Shown: positions 47,116-55,716 of the stretch, piece after piece
Position numbering within the stretch: the first letter of the stretch is position 1
Layout of the letters: every line of letters starts with the position of its first letter
Origin: Salinibacterium sp. TMP30
Lineage (GTDB): Bacteria; Actinomycetota; Actinomycetes; Actinomycetales; Microbacteriaceae
DNA: 64,000 nucleotides
Assembly: GCF_038397785.1 (NCBI RefSeq)
Contig: NZ_CP151642.1
Location: 2,232,001-2,296,000, forward strand
Direction: 5' to 3'
Program-made: the position numbers and the translations under genes
Notes under the pieces: model-generated
The model's input: the letters and a program-made list of their open reading frames with translations, nothing else
Told to the model about the DNA's origin: nothing
Database searches by the model: none

Positions 47116-47819
47116 CGGTCGATTCCAATCCTAGAGAGGCCCAGGTTCGGTATCCCTACGGTGTTTTCCAGACTTGCTGTCTTGGCACGTCCGGTCGGGT
47201 CGGTCTGTATGGTCATCGACACTTTGACTGCAGCAACCTCACGTCGCTGGCTGAGCGTTAGGCTTCCATTAGCTGGCGGTGTCAGTTCTGTGTTGGCGTC
47301 ATCGAAGAACCGAAATACGGGCGTGGTTCCCGTAGAGATTTGACGAACCACGGTGCGCTCGGAAGCCATCGCGGCTTGAAACGCAAAATATCCCGATGGC
47401 AGCAAGCGAGCATCCCATCGGCGTTCAACGAGAGTGCGATCTCCAGTGATAACGAACTCCACCTTGACAGGCTGAGGGTTGGCCGCATCCGTGTCCAAAT
47501 AGGCTTGCAGCACGACGTGCTCAGTGCCGGCATAGCTGAATACAGGATCGTTCAGTGTCGATGCGGCTACCGGATTCTCGGTGCCGGATCGAATGACTCG
47601 AGTGAGTTCGTTCATAGCGATAGTGGCCCCCGCGGTGTTAGACGTGGCTGAGCGTTCATCGGCAAAGGTGCGGGTGAAGGTGACGAAAATGGTCATGACC
47701 ATGGCCAGCAGCATGCTCATCAAGGCGATGGTAACAATCAGCTCGCTGAGGGTTACGCCCGCTTCATTGCGGTGAATTCGCCTCACGCGTGCGAACAGGG
47801 CGGCACGAAATTTACCCAT
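47112..47819 (-). CDS. PilW-like minor prepilin
   Basis: A 235-residue prepilin with a short basic leader and the cleavage motif EAG|VTLSE (Glu at +5) followed by a membrane-spanning helix (IVTIALMSMLLAMVMTIFV), the class III signal. The rest is a globular domain (VFSYAGTEHVVLQAYLD) as in minor pilins. It likely primes pilus assembly together with its neighbours; translation is coupled to both neighbours by 1- and 4-base overlaps. Confidence 0.88.
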   Translation of the reverse strand: MGKFRAALFARVRRIHRNEAGVTLSELIVTIALMSMLLAMVMTIFVTFTRTFADERSATSNTAGATIAMNELTRVIRSGTENPVAASTLNDPVFSYAGTEHVVLQAYLDTDAANPQPVKVEFVITGDRTLVERRWDARLLPSGYFAFQAAMASERTVVRQISTGTTPVFRFFDDANTELTPPANGSLTLSQRREVAAVKVSMTIQTDPTGRAKTASLENTVGIPNLGLSRIGIDR

Positions 47820-49204
47820 TACGGTGCCACTCTCGGGTCGACTGTAACAAAGCCGGGCACAGTAGCCGTTCCTCCAACGATGGGCGCCGCCACCGAACCT
47901 GCACCGAGTAAGACCCAGCTGCCGCCACTCTTGCGCTCGAGCTTCCAGGTTCCGTAGGGAAGCGCGATATGTGTGACCGCACTATTCAATCTATCGAAGT
48001 TAAGTGCGTAGTCGGTCGTACATCCTGGATCACCACTGCCGGCAACGGGAGCAACCGCCGTGGCACGGAGAGTTCGATTGTCTAGACCATTGACCTCCAC
48101 GAGCCCCATGGGAACGGTCATGTCTACGGAACCACCAGGGGTAGCAGCAACCGCCAGCGACTCGGGCGAGCGATATATCACGCCGGCAACGTCAGCCTCT
48201 AGCCACGATGCCGGGTTCGGCGACTCGCAGTAGGGAGCGGTGCTAGTCGTGTCTTCAGGTTTAGCAGCATAATTACCCGCGTAGCCTACGTAACCAGAGC
48301 TCCACGGGAACAGGTTTATATTGAGGGTCAAATTCCTGTTGCTCGCGGTGCTCAAGTGAACGCCGCGCGAACTGCTGAACGATGTCGGCAGGTCTTTGGG
48401 GATCCACACCTCATTACTATCGGGCGTGGGGTCAGAGACATAGTTGACGCGAAAAGTGGCGGCTTCGTCGAAGTTGAACGACACGGAACTTGCGGTTCCC
48501 GCTACAACCTGGGTGAGTTTGGTTGGAGCAGTCGACTGACCAGCGTCGGTGATGTAGCCGGTGCGAGAAACTGTGACGTTGTAATTGCCCGGCGCGACCT
48601 TGAGGATGTAGCTGCAGCCCTGAGCATCGGTCGCCGGCGGCGCTACAGAAAGATTTTGTGCACCATTCGCTGGTGAGGCGGGGTTAGCGGTAACCCGAAC
48701 TCCGGCTGACCCTTCGCCGGAACCGCCAGTGACCGAGACCAGGATCGTGCCGAGTCCTGGGTCGTTGATTCTGTCGTTCGGTGCAAGAAGACTGTCGAAG
48801 CGCACAGGTTCGGTACCAGCACGCATGTTCGGCCAGGCGACCGCGATATTGATTCGTTTGTATTGAAGCGTTCCGCCGCCCGTTCCACACGATGCGGCGG
48901 TGTTGGTCGAATCGATCCACGCCGTGGAGCGAGTTACCGTGAAAACGTCACCGTTAAGAGTCTTCGTGTAGGTGGAATCCCCCAGGGTGAACACGTCGCC
49001 GGCATCTCGAGCCAAGTCAATTTCTTGAGAGGCGAGGTTCGCAGCGACGACGCGAGCGCGATTGTCGCGAGTAACGCTAAGGACCGTAGTGAGCGTTTGA
49101 AGGACTCCAAGGGAAACGACCGCGAAGATCATCATCGCGACGAGAACCTCAAGAAGGCTCAACCCTGCGTCGGAGCTACGAAGTCGCTGTAGAACCTTGT
49201 GCAT
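47819..49204 (-). CDS. PilV-like minor prepilin with carboxypeptidase-regulatory-like domain
   Basis: A 461-residue prepilin. The leader ends at DAG|LSLLE (Glu +5) with a hydrophobic helix after it. Residues about 150-260 look like a carboxypeptidase regulatory-like beta-sandwich (VAPGNYNVTVSRTGYITDA), a fold common in surface adhesins and pilin tips. The remainder is Ser/Thr/Gly-rich with few cysteines. Much larger than typical PilV, so an adhesive or tip role is plausible. ATG 49204; the gene is separated from the pilin gene by a terminator and overlaps the PilW-like gene by one base. Confidence 0.85.
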   Translation of the reverse strand: MHKVLQRLRSSDAGLSLLEVLVAMMIFAVVSLGVLQTLTTVLSVTRDNRARVVAANLASQEIDLARDAGDVFTLGDSTYTKTLNGDVFTVTRSTAWIDSTNTAASCGTGGGTLQYKRINIAVAWPNMRAGTEPVRFDSLLAPNDRINDPGLGTILVSVTGGSGEGSAGVRVTANPASPANGAQNLSVAPPATDAQGCSYILKVAPGNYNVTVSRTGYITDAGQSTAPTKLTQVVAGTASSVSFNFDEAATFRVNYVSDPTPDSNEVWIPKDLPTSFSSSRGVHLSTASNRNLTLNINLFPWSSGYVGYAGNYAAKPEDTTSTAPYCESPNPASWLEADVAGVIYRSPESLAVAATPGGSVDMTVPMGLVEVNGLDNRTLRATAVAPVAGSGDPGCTTDYALNFDRLNSAVTHIALPYGTWKLERKSGGSWVLLGAGSVAAPIVGGTATVPGFVTVDPRVAP

Positions 49205-49294
49205 GATGAGCCCTTTCGTGCGGGTAGTCAGGGTTTCGGGTGCTGCTGGAGAGTTGGGTTCTCTCGGGAGAGCGCGAACTCTCGTGGTGTGAAA

Positions 49295-49326
49295 ACGGGG
49301 CGCCGCCGCTTGGCGACGCCCCGTTC
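49295..49326 (-). terminator. intrinsic terminator behind the major pilin gene
   Basis: AACGGGGCG and CGCCCCGTT with an inner CCGCC/GGCG part form a strong hairpin, followed on the minus strand by TTTTCAC. It lies 18 bases after the pilin stop and upstream of the PilV-like gene, so most transcripts should end here. Confidence 0.88.
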
Positions 49327-49343
49327 CTCAGTACTGGATCAGA

Positions 49344-49760
49344 CTATCCAGTTCGTTCGGTCGTACCGTCGGAGCTCGTGTAGGTCCACGTCGGGCCGGT
49401 GAACTCAGAGTGAGTAACGACGAAAATGTACGTGGTCGCAGTCGCTGTTGGTTCTGCAATAGTCACCGATGGAGTCGCCTTGTAGCCGTTAAGGCCGAGC
49501 TCGGCAACGGTGAGTCCGGTGAAAGAGCCGTTGTTGCCGACGGCGTAGGTCTCAGCCGCGATAACCGCGTTAGCGATGTCGGACTTTACCTGTGATTCCC
49601 AGGCGCCCTGGCGCTGGTTGAGGAAGAACGGGATGGCGATCGCGGCAAGGATGCCGATGATCAGAACAACAACGAGGAGCTCAACGAGAGTGAAGCCCTT
49701 CTGGTCGTTCTCGAGGTCGTTGCGCTTGGTGCGCAGTGCTTCATGCATGCGAGTAATCAA
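49344..49760 (-). CDS. type IV major pilin (prepilin)
   Basis: A 138-residue prepilin: a charged leader ending QKG, cleavage before FTLVELL (Glu +5), a 20-residue membrane helix (VVVLIIGILAAIAIPFFLN), then a small globular domain. Such short pilins are typical of Gram-positive type IV pili. The likely start is TTG 49760, with AGGA at good spacing; ATG 49748 is the alternative. The terminator behind it and its own intergenic leader suggest separate, high-level expression as the main fibre subunit. Confidence 0.93.
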   Translation of the reverse strand: MITRMHEALRTKRNDLENDQKGFTLVELLVVVLIIGILAAIAIPFFLNQRQGAWESQVKSDIANAVIAAETYAVGNNGSFTGLTVAELGLNGYKATPSVTIAEPTATATTYIFVVTHSEFTGPTWTYTSSDGTTERTG

Positions 49761-50051
49761 TGGTTTTCCTGTCTGTGTAGCGAATCTTGGACAGGAGGCC
49801 CCCAGAAAAACAGCTTCTCAGCCCCCCCACAGAAATACTCTCAACATGTGCGCTTGCTGAGAATCCCACAAACGGGGGTGAATGGCCCCAATAACGCCCC
49901 CAGTGCGAGGGGTGACACGCGAGTCGTGGCGTCCATTGGGCCAACGACGCGTGATAAAACGCGCGCCGGGCGCGCGGCATCAACGCGCTAAAAGGCCAGA
50001 CGGGGGCGAAGCGACTCGGGCCGCCGCGCCCCCGCCTGGGGCTGCTAGGTG
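49761..50051 (-). promoter_or_regulatory. pilC-pilin spacer with inverted repeat and hairpin
   Basis: A 291-base non-coding stretch. Near pilC, CGGGGGCG (50001-50008) and CGCCCCCG (50027-50034) make an 8-bp stem whose minus-strand 3' flank has TTTT, a plausible terminator for pilBTC. Nearer the pilin, TTCTCAGC (49815-49822) and GCTGAGAA (49856-49863) are perfect inverted half-sites, 41 bases apart centre to centre. The pilin promoter must be here but I cannot place -10 and -35 boxes with confidence. Confidence 0.5.
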
Positions 50052-51293
50052 TTACTTGATCTGATCGAAGATGGCAAAGATCGGCATATACAACGCAATC
50101 ACCATGACACCCACGATCGAACCAATGACGCCAATCATGAGGGGCTCGATGAGCGCCGTGAGCTGTTCGGTAGTCTTCAACACCTCGTCATCGTAGAAGT
50201 CAGCAATTTTGGAGAGCATGACCTCCATCGAGCCGGCATCCTCACCGACAGCGACCATCTGGGTCACCATCGAAGGAAATACGCTCTCGCGGGCTAGCGG
50301 GGCAGACACTGACTGCCCAGAACGCACCGAATCGGCGACGCGACGCAGCGCCTCCTCGATGACATAATTCCCGGAAGTTTCACCAACGATCGAGAGCGCC
50401 TGAAGAATTGGCACACCAGCCCCCAACATGGTTCCGAAGTTACGGGTAAACCGTGAGATCGACACCTTGCGGAACAGCGGACCAAACACGGGCATCCGCA
50501 ACTTCCACGGGTCAACAACCTTGCGAACACGCTCCGTGTGCTTGTTCTTGCGCCACCACGTGGCGAACACGATACCGGCAACGATGAGAACCGGAGCGAG
50601 GAATTTCATTGCGGCCGACGCCCACACCAGCATCTGGGTCAACAGGGGCAGCTCTCCGCCCAAGTCGGCGAACATCTGCTCGAATACCGGAACGATAAAG
50701 ATCAGCATGCCAACTACAGCTGCTACCGCCATGATCAGCACGACAACGGGGTAGGTGAGCGCCGACTTGATCGTTCCACGGAGCTTCACCTCACTCTCGA
50801 AGTTGTTTGCGATCGACTCGAGCGCATCGTCAAGGAATCCACCCGTCTCACCGGCACGAACCAGATGAATCATGATCGGCGGGAAAACGGTGCCGTGCTT
50901 GGCGAAAGCATCAGACAGCGTTCCACCGGTCTCGACATCTTGACGAATCTCGCTGAGAGCCTTTGCCAGCGTTTTATTCTCGGTCTGCTCCGAGAGGATG
51001 ACAAGAGCGCGGATAAGCGAGAGTCCAGCCGAAATCATGGTCGACATCTGTCGGCTCATCACCGCTAGATCGTCGAGGCCCACCCCCTTCTGGAAGAACG
51101 CAATGTTGATCTCCATGTTGAGACCGGTTCCGGCGCCCGCCTCGGTCACCGAGATCGGGCTGATCTCCATCGCCCGAAGGCGAACAAGAACCTGATTCTC
51201 ATTAGACGCATCAATGCGCCCCTTAACGACCTTGCCCGAGTGATCACGGGCCTTGTACTCGAACGACTTAGTCGTCGAGGCCACTGCGGCCAT
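50052..51293 (-). CDS. pilC: type IV pilus inner-membrane platform protein PilC
   Basis: PilC is the rotary platform between the ATPases and the pilins. The 413-residue protein has two GspF-type repeats, each with membrane segments (about residues 170-190 and 220-240, then 375-400), starting with FEYKARDHSGKVVKGRI and containing LDDLAVMSRQMSTMISAGLSL and MVTQMVAVGEDAGS. It overlaps pilT by one base and ends before a probable terminator. Confidence 0.96.
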   Translation of the reverse strand: MAAVASTTKSFEYKARDHSGKVVKGRIDASNENQVLVRLRAMEISPISVTEAGAGTGLNMEINIAFFQKGVGLDDLAVMSRQMSTMISAGLSLIRALVILSEQTENKTLAKALSEIRQDVETGGTLSDAFAKHGTVFPPIMIHLVRAGETGGFLDDALESIANNFESEVKLRGTIKSALTYPVVVLIMAVAAVVGMLIFIVPVFEQMFADLGGELPLLTQMLVWASAAMKFLAPVLIVAGIVFATWWRKNKHTERVRKVVDPWKLRMPVFGPLFRKVSISRFTRNFGTMLGAGVPILQALSIVGETSGNYVIEEALRRVADSVRSGQSVSAPLARESVFPSMVTQMVAVGEDAGSMEVMLSKIADFYDDEVLKTTEQLTALIEPLMIGVIGSIVGVMVIALYMPIFAIFDQIK

Positions 51294-53302
51294 TAGTGTG
51301 CTCCCGCCACTGAACTATCGCCCATCAATCGGTGCATACCTTCAGGGTCGTGGGCCTTCGCCATAGCCGCCTCTTCCGTAATCGCACCCGACTTGGCGAG
51401 ACCGGCAAGGTGCTGATCCATCGTGTGCATACCGCCGCCGCGACCAGCCTGCATCGCCGACGGAATCTGGTAGATCTTGCCCTCACGGATGAGGTTACCG
51501 ATGGCAGGGGTCATCGTGAGCACCTCAGTGGCCACCACACGCCCCTTACCGCTCGCGCGACGCACGAGCGTCTGACAGATAATGCCCTGCAGCACAGCAG
51601 CAAGCTGGGTGCGAACCTGGCCCTGCTGGTGCGGTGGGAAGACGTCAATGATGCGGTCAACGGTTTGCGCGGCATCCTGAGTGTGCAGGGTTGCAAACAC
51701 GAGGTGGCCGGTCTCTGCTGCCGTCAGGGCGATCGAGATTGTCTCCAGGTCTCGAAGCTCACCAATCAGGATGACATCGGGGTCTTGACGCAGAACGTGC
51801 TTGAGCGCCGCCGTGAACGAGTGGGTGTCGCGGCCAACCTCGCGCTGGTTCACCAGTGATTTCTGGTTGCCGTGCAAGAACTCGATCGGATCCTCGACGG
51901 TCACGATGTGGTCGGCACGGGTGCGGTTCACGAGGTCGATGAGAGCCGCAAGCGTCGTTGACTTGCCGGAACCCGTTGGGCCCGTCACGAGCACGAGGCC
52001 ACGAGGCAGCGTCGCGAACTGCGAAACCGACTCCTGAATTCCCAGATCTTTCAACTGCTTGATCTCAGTAGGAATGATTCGGAAGGCGGCACCCATGTTG
52101 CCGCGATCCATATAAAAGTTCACCCGAAAACGAGACGACTCAGAAAGTTCAAAAGCGAAGTCGAGCTCAAGAGCTTCGAGAAACTGAGCTTCCTGCTTCT
52201 CATCAAGAATGCTGAAGAGTGCGGCGCGGGTGCGGTCTTTATCCCACTCCCCAGCGCCCTTGAGCTGCTGGAGCCCACCATCAACACGAATCATCGGCAC
52301 AGCGCCCGAAGAAATGTGGAGGTCAGAAGCGCCTGTGTAGACAACCTCCTTGAGAGCATCAAGAAGTTCAGGGCTAGACCCTTCCTTTGCCGTCAGGTCC
52401 ATGTCGGGCCGCTGTTCGCGCTCCTGCTCAACGATCTCGGGAACCGACAGAAGTTGTGATTCGCGCGGCGCTGTAGCCTGCTCGGCCCCAAATCCGCTCG
52501 TGAAGGTGAGAAGGCCCTCGGTCACGCCGGGAGGTGGGAAGCTAGCGAGATCCTGAGCGGATGTTCCCGACTCAGGAACATCGAACAGTCGGGTCGCGGC
52601 ATCCGAGGCATCCGTCGGCGGCGCGACGGGTGTGTCTGCTCCGCCCGGTGCGTCAATGGTGAAGGCAGCGGCCGGTGCGGGTGCACCCGCTTCTGAATCT
52701 GATGCGTCAGAGAAATACGGAACCTCGGCAGCTGTCGAAGACGGAGTTGGTGCTGGTGCGGGTGCCGGCATTGAGGCTCCAGCTGCCTTCGTAGCAGCAG
52801 ACGTCTGCGACATTGCGCCAGCTGCCGCCTGACGGAAAAGTTCATCGAGCGAATCGATCGAGGTCACCGGCTCAGTTGCCATGCGACGTGCGCGGCGCCC
52901 TCCCTCGGCAGCGGCATCCGCTGGAGGGGTGGATGGGGTGGGCTCAGCCGCAGCTGACGCTGCAGGAGGCGAGCTCGGCGCTGGTGCAGCGGTCGGGGCT
53001 GCCGGCGCGGGAACACCCGAAGTGTCATTGCTCTTAATCGAGCCCGATGGCGGCGGGATCGTGGGCAGCGGCGACGCTGGCACCGTTGCGGCCGACGCCG
53101 ACGGAGCAGCACCAGTCTGTGCCCATTCCGGGAACGGAGTCGACGATGCCTGCGGATTGCTCGGTCCGGGAACGCCTGTTCCCGCAGCCGGTGGCGGTGT
53201 GTTCGAAGGAACGCCCTGCCCTGACGGCGCACTTTGCCCCTTCGGTGTGAACAAACTTTCGTCTACCGATTGCGACGGGATGTCATAAATTCGCTTTGCC
53301 AT
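51293..53302 (-). CDS. pilT: pilus retraction ATPase PilT with large disordered N-terminus
   Basis: PilT powers pilus retraction (twitching, DNA uptake). The conserved part, from about residue 312, has GASDLHISSGAVPMIRVDG, Walker A GPTGSGKST (441-449), the Walker B LIGELRD and the PilT C-terminal motif AIGNLIREGK (usual AIRNLIRE, one change). Ahead of it are about 310 residues rich in Ala/Pro/Ser/Thr, not seen in ordinary PilT (about 350 residues). One region (LDELFRQAAAGAM, about 152-164) looks more ordered. The gene overlaps pilC by one base and follows pilB by 19. Confidence 0.95.
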   Translation of the reverse strand: MAKRIYDIPSQSVDESLFTPKGQSAPSGQGVPSNTPPPAAGTGVPGPSNPQASSTPFPEWAQTGAAPSASAATVPASPLPTIPPPSGSIKSNDTSGVPAPAAPTAAPAPSSPPAASAAAEPTPSTPPADAAAEGGRRARRMATEPVTSIDSLDELFRQAAAGAMSQTSAATKAAGASMPAPAPAPTPSSTAAEVPYFSDASDSEAGAPAPAAAFTIDAPGGADTPVAPPTDASDAATRLFDVPESGTSAQDLASFPPPGVTEGLLTFTSGFGAEQATAPRESQLLSVPEIVEQEREQRPDMDLTAKEGSSPELLDALKEVVYTGASDLHISSGAVPMIRVDGGLQQLKGAGEWDKDRTRAALFSILDEKQEAQFLEALELDFAFELSESSRFRVNFYMDRGNMGAAFRIIPTEIKQLKDLGIQESVSQFATLPRGLVLVTGPTGSGKSTTLAALIDLVNRTRADHIVTVEDPIEFLHGNQKSLVNQREVGRDTHSFTAALKHVLRQDPDVILIGELRDLETISIALTAAETGHLVFATLHTQDAAQTVDRIIDVFPPHQQGQVRTQLAAVLQGIICQTLVRRASGKGRVVATEVLTMTPAIGNLIREGKIYQIPSAMQAGRGGGMHTMDQHLAGLAKSGAITEEAAMAKAHDPEGMHRLMGDSSVAGAH

Positions 53303-53321
53303 AATTCCCCCAGTAACTCGT

Positions 53322-54995
53322 CTATGCGACGACGCGCAAAATCTCTTCGATTGACGTCAAGCCGAGTTGAGCTTTTGCCCAACCGTCCATGCGCAGCGTG
53401 CGCATTCCCTGCTCGATCGCGACGCGGCTGATCTCAGCGCTAGAGGAACGAGCAACAGCGAGACGTTCAATCTCTTCGGACACTGCCATAACTTCGTGCA
53501 GTGCAATTCGGCCGCGATATCCCGTCTTGGAACACACGGTGCACCCGACGGGTGCATACAACGTCGGCATGGGACCTTCTGGGTTGAAGCCGACCTTCAA
53601 ATTCACGAGGTCCTGCGGATTGTGCGTTGCAGGCTGCTTGCAGCGGTCGCACAAGCGCCGCGCCAGTCGTTGTGCCACAACGCAGTCGATTGCTGAACCC
53701 ACCAAGAATGGCTCAATGTCCATCTCGATCAGTCGAGTAATGGCCGCTGGCGCGCCGTTCGTGTGAAGGGTGCTCAACACGAGGTGGCCGGTGAGCGCGG
53801 CTTCGATCGCAATCTGTGCCGTCTCCTGGTCTCGGATCTCACCAATCAGCACAACATCCGGGTCAGAACGCAGAATCGAGCGCAGAGCACTCGCGAAAGT
53901 GAGACCCGCCTTCGGGTTAACCTGAACCTGGTTGATGCCCGCCATGCGGTACTCAACCGGGTCTTCGACCGTGATGACATTGATCTCGGGGCGGGCAACA
54001 GCATTAAGGGTCGTGTACAGCGTGGTCGACTTACCGGAACCTGTCGGGCCGGTAACCAGAATCATGCCGTAGGGCTTGGAATACGCCTCTTTGTAAATCT
54101 TTGCGTTGTGCTCAAGCAGGTAAAGCTGGCTCAAGTCAAGAGTCGTGTTGGAGTTGTCGAGAATACGCATAACGACTTTTTCGCCGTAGACGGTCGGCAG
54201 GGTCGCAACACGGAGGTCGATCTTCTTTTGCCCATGGATCACCGAAATGCGGCCATCCTGAGGCTTGCGACGCTCAGCAATGTCCATTTCGGCCATGATC
54301 TTCAAGCGCGAGATCACGCCGTTCTGAATCTGGCGAGGTGCACGCTGCATCTCATGCAAAACACCATCAATGCGGTACCGAACGCCAAGGTCGTACTCGC
54401 CGGGTTCGATATGAATATCGGATGCCTTGTCTTGGATGCCTTGGCTGATCAGCAGGTTCACGAAGCGAACAATAGGGGCGTCGTCTTCGGTCGGCTCATT
54501 ATTGTTCGACGAAAGGGCAACATCCGTGGATACCGCTTCTTGCTCGAGTTCACTGCTGAGGCTGGAGAGTTCGCCATCGGCACGGTGGAACCGGTCAAGA
54601 GCAGCCTGAAGGTCGCCACGTTCGGCAACAACGGTGCGCACCTGGCGGCCTGTCGCTGAGCGAATGTCGTCGAGGGCAAAGATATTGCCCGGATCAACCA
54701 TGGCCAGCACGAGGTAACCCTCGGAGAACGCGATGGGAAGCACTTCGTGGCGGCGGCAAATTGCGGCTGGGGCGAGCGCGACTGCTTGGTGATCGACAGC
54801 GAAGTCGACCAGCTCGACGAACGGTACGCCCGCTTGTGCAGCACGAGCTGACGCTAACTGTGCCGGCGAAATGGTGCCGCTGTCGAGTAGGTTTCTGACG
54901 AGTGCTTCCTCATCAGAATGTGATGTTCCCACGGAATCGATGCTCTCAATCGGCATCATTCCACGAAGAATCAATACTTCAGCAAGTGTTGTCAC
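53322..54995 (-). CDS. pilB: pilus extension ATPase PilB
   Basis: PilB drives pilin polymerisation. The 557-residue protein has an N-terminal MshEN/GspE_N-like domain (about 1-150, LDSGTISPAQLASARA), Walker A GPTGSGKST (316-324), VVLIGEIRD (Walker B) and the zinc-binding cysteine pairs CDRC and CTVC near residues 448 and 487. GTG 54995 with GGGAGG upstream. First gene of the leftward pilus locus. Confidence 0.97.
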   Translation of the reverse strand: MTTLAEVLILRGMMPIESIDSVGTSHSDEEALVRNLLDSGTISPAQLASARAAQAGVPFVELVDFAVDHQAVALAPAAICRRHEVLPIAFSEGYLVLAMVDPGNIFALDDIRSATGRQVRTVVAERGDLQAALDRFHRADGELSSLSSELEQEAVSTDVALSSNNNEPTEDDAPIVRFVNLLISQGIQDKASDIHIEPGEYDLGVRYRIDGVLHEMQRAPRQIQNGVISRLKIMAEMDIAERRKPQDGRISVIHGQKKIDLRVATLPTVYGEKVVMRILDNSNTTLDLSQLYLLEHNAKIYKEAYSKPYGMILVTGPTGSGKSTTLYTTLNAVARPEINVITVEDPVEYRMAGINQVQVNPKAGLTFASALRSILRSDPDVVLIGEIRDQETAQIAIEAALTGHLVLSTLHTNGAPAAITRLIEMDIEPFLVGSAIDCVVAQRLARRLCDRCKQPATHNPQDLVNLKVGFNPEGPMPTLYAPVGCTVCSKTGYRGRIALHEVMAVSEEIERLAVARSSSAEISRVAIEQGMRTLRMDGWAKAQLGLTSIEEILRVVA

Positions 54996-55716
54996 GCGTG
55001 CCTCCCCCCAAGGTCCTAGCGGAGTCCAACGCTAATCGACTCACATCAGCACCACTAGTCCCACATGCGAGGGGTACTCGGCACGTTTCAGGAAGCCCAT
55101 TCGCCGCGAGTCGCAGCATTGAGTGCCAAATTGGTGTTCATTTCGACGTAAACGGCCAATCGGGGCATCGCGCATTCGTTGACAACATCGGCGATGTCCT
55201 GCGCATGGCGTTGAGCGCACGAATTCGCGGTCGACTGCGCCTGAGCAATGCAGGCGTTGCATGGCGCTGTAGCGCGGCCATTTTCATTCGCGCAGTGACG
55301 TTCTTCATGAAGTGCTACCGCGAGCTGCATCGACACGAGGTCGAGGGTTTCGACGAGCGAGTGAATGAGATCGTGCGGCCAGTGACCCAGTCGGTCGAAG
55401 ACCGCGAAGTCGGATGAGCGACAGGCGACGCATCCCGTTGGCGTTCCCCCCACAGGGCGGCGCCATTGCGAAACTGTGCGGTACCAACGCTGAAGGGAAC
55501 ACTCAACGAGGTCGTTAACGGAGTGACGATTCACAAGCCCTCCGCTCCCTCGTTTGTTGTGGCCCATCCGATGGTGGCACCGCTGGGGAGTTCGCGGCAG
55601 TCGTTACTATCAATGACACCCGTTTGGGGGGCAGACTAATTGTTCCGGTACGGTTGTCGTAGGCATGGGGGAATCTCTGTCGTGACCGAATTAACCCTGA
55701 TCCGAACGGGGCACCT
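54996..55716. other. 720-base spacer between pilB and the signalling genes
   Basis: Probably holds the pilB promoter (leftward) and the response-regulator promoter (rightward). A minus-strand open frame (55088-55567) is the only coding candidate I can support, weakly. I see no strong -10/-35 pair, no tRNA and no repeat. Confidence 0.4.
55088..55567 (-). CDS. hypothetical protein, uncertain
   Basis: An open frame of 159 residues from ATG 55567. In the second half the codon pattern looks coding-like (frequent GC third bases, Leu CTC, Val GTC), and the product has clustered cysteines (ECRSSDF-type CVACRSSDF, PCNACIAQ, ANSCAQRH, NECAMPR) and histidines that could bind metal. No Shine-Dalgarno precedes the start, and I recognise no family. 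It could be a real small protein, a decayed gene or chance. Confidence 0.3.
   Translation of the reverse strand: MGHNKRGSGGLVNRHSVNDLVECSLQRWYRTVSQWRRPVGGTPTGCVACRSSDFAVFDRLGHWPHDLIHSLVETLDLVSMQLAVALHEERHCANENGRATAPCNACIAQAQSTANSCAQRHAQDIADVVNECAMPRLAVYVEMNTNLALNAATRGEWAS

Noticed and set aside
54902-55417. Plus-strand frame overlapping the pilB start
   Set aside because: Begins inside pilB on the other strand, and the codon pattern is less convincing than the minus frame 55088-55567.
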